Below, piece after piece: positions 1 to 7,039 of a stretch of 64,000 nt of DNA (within the stretch, counting starts at the first letter, position 1; every line of letters begins with the position of its first letter). Below the pieces are notes generated by a model that ran no database searches, had not been told where the DNA came from, and worked only from the letters and a program-made list of their open reading frames with translations. The stretch lies in NCBI GenBank assembly GCA_045125245.1, contig JBGVNF010000074.1:1-64000 (forward strand), written 5' to 3'. The stretch is from SVEL01 sp045125245 (GTDB lineage Bacteria > Bacillota > Clostridia > Lachnospirales > Lachnospiraceae). A program made the position numbers and the translations under genes.

Positions 1-602
1 CAGGTTTCTACCCAATTGATGAATATGACCTTGCGGGTTTTGCAGTAGGTGTTGTTGATGAAAAAGATTTAATCACAGGCGCAAACATTAAGCCAGGTGA
101 TGTATTAGTTGGTATGGCATCTTCAGGTGTACACAGCAACGGTTTCTCTTTAGTACGTAAAGTGTTCTCTATGACAGAAGAAAACTTAAATACATATTAT
201 GAATGCCTTGGAAAAACACTTGGCGAAGCTTTAATCGCTCCTACAAAAATTTATGTAAAAGCATTAAAAGCAGTAAAAGATGCTGGTGTTACAATCAAAG
301 GCTGCAGCCATATCACAGGTGGCGGTTTCTACGAAAATATTCCAAGAATGCTTCCGGAAGGTGTTCGTGCAGTTGTAGAAAAAGACAGCTACCCAATCCC
401 ACCAATCTTCAAAATGCTTCAGGAAGATGGCGATATCGCTGAAGAAATGATGTACAATACATACAACATGGGTCTTGGTATGATTCTTGCATTAGATCCT
501 GCAGACGTAGAAAAAGCTATGGAAGCTATGAAAGCTGCTGGCGAAGATGCTTATATCGTAGGTAAAGTTGAAGCAGGTGAAAAAGGAGTTACTTTATGCT
601 AA
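1..602 (+). CDS. purM: Phosphoribosylformylglycinamidine cyclo-ligase (AIR synthetase), 3' part
   Basis: The reading frame is open from the left edge, so the N-terminal part lies outside the window; about 199 C-terminal residues remain. PurM closes the imidazole ring of FGAM with ATP to give AIR in cytoplasmic purine synthesis. Visible family signatures are AGFAVGVVDE near the start, the GDVLVGMASSGVHSNGFSL segment, and HITGGGFYENIPRMLP. The C-terminus shares 7 bases with the start of purN, which suggests translational coupling. Glu and Lys are written almost only as GAA and AAA, unlike most genes further right. Confidence 0.96.
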   Translation, partial: GFYPIDEYDLAGFAVGVVDEKDLITGANIKPGDVLVGMASSGVHSNGFSLVRKVFSMTEENLNTYYECLGKTLGEALIAPTKIYVKALKAVKDAGVTIKGCSHITGGGFYENIPRMLPEGVRAVVEKDSYPIPPIFKMLQEDGDIAEEMMYNTYNMGLGMILALDPADVEKAMEAMKAAGEDAYIVGKVEAGEKGVTLC

Positions 603-1189
603 AAGTAGCGGTATTAGTATCCGGTGGCGGAACTAATTTACAGGCAATCATTGATGCAGTAAATGAAGGAAAGATTACAAACGCAGAGATCAGCCTTGTA
701 ATCAGTAACAATAAAAATGCATATGCATTAGAACGTGCAAAGAATGCAGGAATCGCTTCTATGTGTATTTCTCCAAAGGAATATGCAACAAGAGACGATT
801 TCCATGTGGCGCTGACAGAAACACTGAAAAAAGCAGGTGTTGACCTTGTAGTACTTGCAGGTTACCTTGTGGCAATTCCGGAAATGCTTGTGAAGGAATT
901 TCCTAATAAGATCATTAATGTTCACCCATCTCTCATTCCATCTTTCTGTGGAGTAGGGTACTATGGACTGAAAGTACATGAAGCAGCCCTTGCACGTGGT
1001 GTGAAAGTAACCGGAGCGACAGTTCACTTTGTTGACTGCGGTATGGATACAGGCCCAATCATTTTGCAGAAGGCAGTGGACATTGAAGCAGGAGATACAC
1101 CGGAAGTGCTTCAGAGACGTGTTATGGAACAGGCAGAGTGGGTAATCTTACCACGTGCCATTGACATGATTGCAAACGGAAAAATTTAA
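596..1189 (+). CDS. purN: Phosphoribosylglycinamide formyltransferase
   Basis: A 197-residue protein, normal length for the 10-formyl-THF-dependent GAR transformylase, which makes FGAR from GAR. The N-terminal loop VSGGGTNLQAI binds the ribose phosphate. The catalytic Asn and His are in INVHPSLIPSF and the catalytic Asp in FVDCGMDTGPII. The ATG lies inside the last codons of purM. purD follows after 12 bases, so the three genes form one operon. purH, often found between purN and purD in Firmicutes, is absent here. Codon use, with many GTG and CTG codons, differs somewhat from purM and from the 3' end of purD. Confidence 0.97.
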   Translation: MLKVAVLVSGGGTNLQAIIDAVNEGKITNAEISLVISNNKNAYALERAKNAGIASMCISPKEYATRDDFHVALTETLKKAGVDLVVLAGYLVAIPEMLVKEFPNKIINVHPSLIPSFCGVGYYGLKVHEAALARGVKVTGATVHFVDCGMDTGPIILQKAVDIEAGDTPEVLQRRVMEQAEWVILPRAIDMIANGKI

Positions 1190-1201
1190 AGGAATACGAA
1201 T

Positions 1202-2473
1202 ATGAAAATTTTAGTAGTAGGAAGCGGCGGTAGAGAACACGCACTTTGCTGGAAAATTGCACAGAGCAAAAAAGTAGACAAAATCTACTGTGCACCAGGG
1301 AATGCCGGTGTGGCTGAAGTTGCAGAATGTGTTGCAATCGGCGCTATGGAATTTGAAAAATTAGCAGATTTCGCTCAGGAAAAAGAAATCGATCTTACAG
1401 TCATCGGTATGGATGATCCATTGGTTGGCGGTGTTGTAGATGTATTTGAAGAAAGAGGACTTCGTATCTTTGGACCTCGCAAAAATGCGGCAATCCTTGA
1501 AGGAAGTAAAGCTTTCTCTAAAGATTTAATGAAAAAATACAACATTCCAACAGCTGCATATGAAAACTTTGATGATGCAGAAAAAGCACTGGCTTATCTT
1601 GAAACAGCAAGTTTCCCAATCGTATTAAAAGCAGACGGTCTTGCTCTTGGTAAAGGTGTACTCATCTGCAATACATTAGAAGAAGCAAAAGAAGGCGTAA
1701 AATCCATTATGATGGATAAAGCTTTCGGCAGTGCCGGAAACCAGATGGTTATCGAAGAATTTATGACAGGTCGAGAAGTATCTGTTTTAAGCTTCGTAGA
1801 TGGCAATACAATTAAGATCATGACATCCGCTCAGGACCACAAACGTGCCATGGACGGAGATCAGGGATTAAATACAGGCGGTATGGGAACATTCTCCCCA
1901 AGCCCATTCTATACAGAAGAAATCGATGAATTCTGCCAGAAATACATCTATCAGGCGACTGTAGATGCTATGAAGGCTGAAGGCAGAGAGTTTAAGGGAA
2001 TTATTTTCTTTGGACTTATGCTTACAGAGAATGGTCCAAGAGTGTTAGAGTACAATGCTCGTTTTGGAGACCCAGAGACACAGGTAGTGCTTCCACGTAT
2101 GAAGAATGATATCGTAGAAGTTTTTGAGGCTTGTATCGATGGCACATTAGACAAAATTGACCTTCAGTTTGAGGATAATGCAGCTGTATGTGTAGTTTTA
2201 GCATCAGACGGCTATCCAGAGCATTATGAGAAGGGCTTTAAGATTAGTGGATTAGAGAACTTTGACGGCAAGGATGATTATTTTGTATTCCATGCTGGTA
2301 CAAAGCTTGATGGTGAGGATGTTCTCACAAACGGTGGAAGAGTTTTAGGTGTTGTTGCGACAGGAAATGATTTGATTACTGCCAGAGCAAATGCTTATGA
2401 AGCTACAAAGCTTATTGATTTTGACAATAAGTATATGAGAAATGATATTGGAAAAGCTTTAGATAATATGTAG
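1202..2473 (+). CDS. purD: Phosphoribosylamine-glycine ligase (GAR synthetase)
   Basis: A 423-residue ATP-grasp enzyme that joins glycine to phosphoribosylamine. The N-terminus MKILVVGSGGREHALCWKI is diagnostic. The ATP-grasp core includes FPIVLKADGLALGKGV, the loop HKRAMDGDQGLNTGGMGTF and the metal/ATP segment LEYNARFGDPETQ. It is the last gene of the pur operon. Codon use changes inside the gene: upstream of about base 1960 Glu is always GAA and Lys nearly always AAA; downstream most Glu are GAG and most Lys AAG. Protein motifs are intact on both sides, so the gene should be functional. Confidence 0.97.
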   Translation: MKILVVGSGGREHALCWKIAQSKKVDKIYCAPGNAGVAEVAECVAIGAMEFEKLADFAQEKEIDLTVIGMDDPLVGGVVDVFEERGLRIFGPRKNAAILEGSKAFSKDLMKKYNIPTAAYENFDDAEKALAYLETASFPIVLKADGLALGKGVLICNTLEEAKEGVKSIMMDKAFGSAGNQMVIEEFMTGREVSVLSFVDGNTIKIMTSAQDHKRAMDGDQGLNTGGMGTFSPSPFYTEEIDEFCQKYIYQATVDAMKAEGREFKGIIFFGLMLTENGPRVLEYNARFGDPETQVVLPRMKNDIVEVFEACIDGTLDKIDLQFEDNAAVCVVLASDGYPEHYEKGFKISGLENFDGKDDYFVFHAGTKLDGEDVLTNGGRVLGVVATGNDLITARANAYEATKLIDFDNKYMRNDIGKALDNM

Positions 2474-2480
2474 GCTTTTT

Positions 2481-2512
2481 GGATGGCAGTGCTTTAAATA
2501 GCGCTGCTATCC
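2481..2512 (+). terminator. Hairpin after purD
   Basis: GGATGGCAGTGCT and AGCGCTGCTATCC form a 13-bp stem, with one wobble pair and one mismatch, around a 6-base loop directly after the purD stop. The following sequence GTGTTTAATT is only a weak T tract, so termination is likely but perhaps incomplete. Confidence 0.6.
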
Positions 2513-2578
2513 GTGTTTAATTCACATTGCGTAGTGATACGAATTAGGTTATTAACATACAAAATAAGGGAGAAAAAA

Positions 2579-4732
2579 ATGAGAAGAAGTGTACAGAAAA
2601 ATATCATAAGTATTGTTATGATCATAGTGTTAACGATATGCCTTTTTTCTGACGTAGTATTCCGTCCTGGGGAGGCGTACGGATATACTGAAAAAACCGG
2701 TGTGGTAGACGTAGATGCAGATTCTTACCTAAATGTAAGAAATGGAGTAGGTACATCAGGAACAACCGTTATACAAAAATTAAAAGATGGTACTGTAGTT
2801 ACCATTATCGATGAAGCTAAAGCATCAGATGGTGCGTTGTGGTATAAGATAGTATATCAGGGCGTAACAGGTTATGCTATTTCGACATTTATTACAAATA
2901 TACAGGATAAAATTGATTATACAGAGGATGCTGATTTTGAGGCGTATCTTAATGAGCAGGGATTCCCTGAAAGCTATAAGGATTCACTTAGAGCGCTTCA
3001 CACAAAATATCCAAAGTGGGTATTTGTAGCAGATCATCTTGATTATAAATGGGAAACAGCTCTTACAAATCAGAGCGTAACAGGTAGAAGTCTTATTACA
3101 AAGAGTGCCATAAGCTCTTGGAAGTCGTTAGAGACAAATTCATATAACTGGGATACAGGCACTTGGTACACCTTCGACGGAGGAGCCTGGTGTGCGGCAT
3201 CTAAGGAATTGGTGGCCTATTATATGGACCCTAGAAACTTTTTAGATGATACATATATATGGATGTTTGAACAGTTATCTTATCAGAGTTCGTTCCATAC
3301 AAAGGAAAATTTGGAACAGATACTTAAGGGCACATTTATGGCAGCAGGAACGAATCTTGTAAAGAATGATGAGACTGGGGTAGATGAAAATTATGCGGAT
3401 ATTCTTATGACGGCAGCCATAAAATCTGGTGTTAATCCGTATCATTTGGCGTCAAGTATTATCATAGAATTAGGAAGCAAGACACCTAGTAGAATTATTT
3501 CAGGAACTGTAGCAGGCTACGAAGGCTTGTATAATTATTATAACTGGGGCGCATACGCTCACGATGGCAGAGGAGCTATCGAAAATGGTCTTATCTATGC
3601 TGGAAAAACAGATGCAGCAAGCTTAAGACCTTGGAATACAAGATATAAAGCCATCGTAGGTGGAGCTATAAAAAATGGTACAGGTTATATAAATGTGGGT
3701 CAGGACACATTGTATTATAAAAAATTTGATTATGTAGGTATACCATATACACATCAGTATATGACACATATAAAAGCTCATGAAAGTGAGGCAAAGAGTA
3801 CTTCTAAGGCGTACTCGGATTCGTTGAAAACAGGTTCAGCTATAGTGTTTAAGATACCGGTATACAAGGAAATGCCGGCGACACCAGCGGTTAAGCCAAC
3901 AGGAGACGGTAGCCCAAATAACTGCTTATCGTCACTTACAATCAATAATTATAGCTTAACACCTACATTTAGTAAATTTACTACAGAATATACGCTGATT
4001 GTAGATAAGAGTGTTGCATCTGTAGAGGTTAATGCGGCTGCGATTATCAGCAGTACAAAGGTAACTGGAACAGGAACATATGAGCTTAAGGATGGTTCAA
4101 ATACTATAAAGGTTGTAGCTACAGCGGAGAATGGAGCTGCTAGAACATATACTATTACAATCGTAAGGCAGGATGGAGCAGGCGGTGGCAATAATGGAGA
4201 ATCAACTACACCAGGCGGAAGCACTGATGTAAATCCACCTTCATCAGATTCTGGAGAGTCAACTAATCCAACAGAGAAACCGACAGAACCAGAGACACCA
4301 GCATTTTCAATGAGCACTTCACTTAATACAAACACCAATAATACGGTAACAGGTATTAAGCCAGGTACAACAGTTGCTGATATTTCATCTACGGTGACAG
4401 TTACTGGTGGAAGCTTTGATATATTAGGCGCGGATGAGAAGATAAAGACTGATGGAAAGATTGTTACAGGAGACGTAATAGCTGGTAAGGATTTAGCAGG
4501 TAATTATGTATCTGTATATACGGTAGTTATATACGGCGATGTAAATGGAGACGGTGATATAACTATAAAAGATTTGCTTACTATGAGAAAATATCTCCTG
4601 GGTACAGCGAAGCTTGATACAGCATATCTTCAGGCAGGAAATGTTAACAAGGATAACAATAACGTAACTATCAAGGATATATTGGTTTTGAGAAAGCAGT
4701 TGCTTGGTTCAGCGAATATAGAGCAAAAATAA
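2579..4732 (+). CDS. Secreted SH3b/glucosaminidase with C-terminal dockerin
   Basis: A 717-residue exported protein. The ATG at 2579 is chosen over an upstream in-frame start because AAGGGAG precedes it. Order of parts: signal peptide (1 to about 36), SH3b domain (about 40-105, with SYLNVRNGVGTSG), a glucosaminidase-type muramidase domain (about 135-410, with NPYHLASSIIIELGS holding a likely catalytic Glu, then YNYYNWGAY), a cadherin-like beta-sandwich (about 446-531), a Gly/Ser/Thr/Pro linker, a pre-dockerin beta domain, and a two-repeat dockerin (about 652-714). The first repeat GDVNGDGDITIKDLL has all the calcium ligands; the second, GNVNKDNNNVTIKDIL, carries one extra residue in its loop. 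It probably cleaves peptidoglycan glycans. The next gene encodes a cohesin, so this enzyme may dock onto it. Confidence 0.9.
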   Translation: MRRSVQKNIISIVMIIVLTICLFSDVVFRPGEAYGYTEKTGVVDVDADSYLNVRNGVGTSGTTVIQKLKDGTVVTIIDEAKASDGALWYKIVYQGVTGYAISTFITNIQDKIDYTEDADFEAYLNEQGFPESYKDSLRALHTKYPKWVFVADHLDYKWETALTNQSVTGRSLITKSAISSWKSLETNSYNWDTGTWYTFDGGAWCAASKELVAYYMDPRNFLDDTYIWMFEQLSYQSSFHTKENLEQILKGTFMAAGTNLVKNDETGVDENYADILMTAAIKSGVNPYHLASSIIIELGSKTPSRIISGTVAGYEGLYNYYNWGAYAHDGRGAIENGLIYAGKTDAASLRPWNTRYKAIVGGAIKNGTGYINVGQDTLYYKKFDYVGIPYTHQYMTHIKAHESEAKSTSKAYSDSLKTGSAIVFKIPVYKEMPATPAVKPTGDGSPNNCLSSLTINNYSLTPTFSKFTTEYTLIVDKSVASVEVNAAAIISSTKVTGTGTYELKDGSNTIKVVATAENGAARTYTITIVRQDGAGGGNNGESTTPGGSTDVNPPSSDSGESTNPTEKPTEPETPAFSMSTSLNTNTNNTVTGIKPGTTVADISSTVTVTGGSFDILGADEKIKTDGKIVTGDVIAGKDLAGNYVSVYTVVIYGDVNGDGDITIKDLLTMRKYLLGTAKLDTAYLQAGNVNKDNNNVTIKDILVLRKQLLGSANIEQK

Positions 4733-4751
4733 TAAGGTGGAAGGTAAGAAT

Positions 4752-7025
4752 ATGATAAAAGCAAAAAATGTAAAAGGGTTAAGGATAGTAATCTCTTTAA
4801 TAATAGCAATGGCTATATTTGTTTCTATTGGAAGAGTTGATGTGGTATACGCAGCTAGTGCTACGGTGACAATATCTTCAGCTACCGTAACACAAGGACA
4901 AGAGGTTAATGTAAATGTTGACATAAGTGCAGATGCCAATATCGGAGCATACAATTTTTATCTAGAATATGATGCCAGTATATTAGAGCCTGTATCGGGC
5001 TTTGAAGGCGGCGGTGGCGGTCGTATACAGGTATTGTATGATGTACCAGACGAATCAAGCCTTTCAAAAAAGATTACAAAGACAGTTAAATTTAAGGCAA
5101 TTGCACCAGGTACATCAGATATTAAGTACGTATGTATCAATGCGGATGATGGTATAATTGATTACGATACAATTGATAATATGGCAGTAACATCAAAGAA
5201 TGGTTCTGTTAAAGTTAATCCACCGGTTATAGCATCAAAGAATAATAATCTTGCATCCATGACTGTAGCTGCAGTGAGAGCAGATGGTTCATCTTATAAT
5301 GTGCCATTAGCACCGGTATTTTCAAAGGATGTAACTAAGTATAATATCTCTGTAGAAGAGGGCGTAACAAATCTTGTGGTTGCTGCAAAAACAGAGGATG
5401 CCAAAGCTAAAATATATGTACAGTGGGCAAATCTTGATCCAGGAGATAATACTACAAAGATAATAGTTACAGCAGAGGATGGAAGCAAGAAGGAATATGT
5501 TATATACACAAAAGTTCCAGTTCCTGAAACAACAACTCCAGAACCAGTGGAGCCTATTGTGACTGTTATAGATGGAACAGAATATTTTGTAGAAAATGTA
5601 AATGATGCAGTTGTGTTGCCAGAAGGCTTTGAGGCTGTGGATTATGATTATAATGGTAAGACGGTAGTTGTAGGTAAAGGTGTTGTAAAGGATTTAATCG
5701 TTATGTATCTTACAAACGGTACTGGCGAAGCAGGAAATCTATTTATATATGATGAAGTGGCAAAAACCTTTTATCCAATGGTAAATGTGGCAATGTCACA
5801 GAAGCTGTATACAATCGTAAAGGCACCAGCGGACATTGTACTTCCTGGTGGATTTAAGGATAGTATAGTAACTATCGATGGCGTGGAATTCGATGGTTGG
5901 CAGTCAGAGGAAATAGAAGGCGTATATCTAGTATATGCAATGAATTGGAACGGAAAATCAGGCTTGTATTATTATGATACAGATGAACAGCAGATGATAA
6001 AGTATTTTGATGTATCTGTAGAAGCTGGCGTGGGAATTGATGAATACAATAACTTGATAGCAGAAAATGAAAGCTTAAAGGCTGATATATCAAAGCTTGA
6101 AAATACAGAGAATGAAAATGATACAGCTAAGGAGCAAATGTATAAATATATTATATATATTGCTATAGCAGTGATAGTTATTCTCATAGGTGCTATTATA
6201 ATACTAGCGGTTAAAAAGAAGAAGGATGTTATAGAGGACGAAGAAAATAATAGCGCTAGTTTAGATAGTGTATTTGCTGACATTGAATCAAAAGAGGAAG
6301 CTGAACAGGCTGAGCAGTCGGAGTTGAATGTACTTCCAGAAGAAGCTACGGAAGTAAGTGAAGAAAATTCAGAATCTGATGATATAACTCAAGATGTTAC
6401 AGAATCAGAAGAGAAAATTGATGAAGTAGCTGATATAGAAGATAATAATGGCGAAGTAACTGATACGGATGATAATAATAGAGATACTATAGAAGTTGCT
6501 AGTGTAAACATAGTTGAAGAACAAGAAACTGTAGGAAGTGAAAATGAAACTATAGATTCTACAGAAGGAACTATAGAGTTGGGAGAAACTGATTTAGAAG
6601 TAGAAGAAAATTCAGAAGAATCAAGCTTTGAAGCAGAATTAGGCAATTTTGTATCGGCAATATTTGATGAAGAAGTAGAAACTGCGGAAGAAACTACAGA
6701 AGTAGAGGAATCTGTGGAAGCAGAGGAAGCTATAGAAGCAGAAGAAGTTACAGAAGCAGAAGAAACTATAGAAGTAGAAGAGGCTACAGAAGTAGAGGAA
6801 ACTACAGAAGAACTTCCAGAAGAAACTACAGTAGACACTACAGAAAAAATTTCGGAAGAAATTGTAGAAACATCAATACCAACAGAAACAGAGAATAAAT
6901 CTTCAGAAAAAGAAGAAAATAAAAAGAAAGTCGCTAAAATTCTTCAGGATGAGAATTCATCAATAAAGGAAGAAGAATTGGATATGGTTATTGATGAATT
7001 ATTTGATGATTTATTTGGTGAGTAA
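4752..7025 (+). CDS. Membrane-anchored cohesin protein with acidic cytoplasmic tail
   Basis: A 757-residue protein starting at the ATG at 4752, behind AAGGTGG; an in-frame GTG at 4737 overlaps that site and is not used. Parts: signal peptide (1 to about 35), cohesin-like domain (about 37-165, starting ATVTISSATVTQGQEV and containing AYNFYLEYDASILEPV), cadherin-like beta-sandwich (about 170-262), an unrecognised beta-rich extracellular region (about 270-445), a short coiled coil, one membrane helix (about 463-486, YIIYIAIAVIVILIGAIII followed by four Lys), and a roughly 270-residue Glu/Thr/Val-rich cytoplasmic tail. The tail ends in a less repetitive segment with ELDMVIDELFDDLFGE. The upstream gene encodes a dockerin protein only 19 bases away. 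This looks like a surface receptor for dockerin-bearing enzymes. The tail has no function I recognise. Confidence 0.88.
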   Translation: MIKAKNVKGLRIVISLIIAMAIFVSIGRVDVVYAASATVTISSATVTQGQEVNVNVDISADANIGAYNFYLEYDASILEPVSGFEGGGGGRIQVLYDVPDESSLSKKITKTVKFKAIAPGTSDIKYVCINADDGIIDYDTIDNMAVTSKNGSVKVNPPVIASKNNNLASMTVAAVRADGSSYNVPLAPVFSKDVTKYNISVEEGVTNLVVAAKTEDAKAKIYVQWANLDPGDNTTKIIVTAEDGSKKEYVIYTKVPVPETTTPEPVEPIVTVIDGTEYFVENVNDAVVLPEGFEAVDYDYNGKTVVVGKGVVKDLIVMYLTNGTGEAGNLFIYDEVAKTFYPMVNVAMSQKLYTIVKAPADIVLPGGFKDSIVTIDGVEFDGWQSEEIEGVYLVYAMNWNGKSGLYYYDTDEQQMIKYFDVSVEAGVGIDEYNNLIAENESLKADISKLENTENENDTAKEQMYKYIIYIAIAVIVILIGAIIILAVKKKKDVIEDEENNSASLDSVFADIESKEEAEQAEQSELNVLPEEATEVSEENSESDDITQDVTESEEKIDEVADIEDNNGEVTDTDDNNRDTIEVASVNIVEEQETVGSENETIDSTEGTIELGETDLEVEENSEESSFEAELGNFVSAIFDEEVETAEETTEVEESVEAEEAIEAEEVTEAEETIEVEEATEVEETTEELPEETTVDTTEKISEEIVETSIPTETENKSSEKEENKKKVAKILQDENSSIKEEELDMVIDELFDDLFGE

Positions 7026-7039
7026 GAGAGGAAGACAAC

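Noticed and set aside
2513..2578. Upstream extension of the dockerin protein (22 extra residues)
   Set aside because: It lacks a ribosome site and would precede the signal peptide; AAGGGAG before 2579 sets the start.
3949..4338. Minus-strand frame of 129 codons
   Set aside because: Antisense of the beta-sandwich and linker of the dockerin protein; no start site signals.
6389..6838. Long minus-strand open frame rich in Ser and Val
   Set aside because: It is the reverse reading of the Glu-rich repeat tail of the cohesin protein; low complexity keeps the frame open. No ribosome site or known domain.
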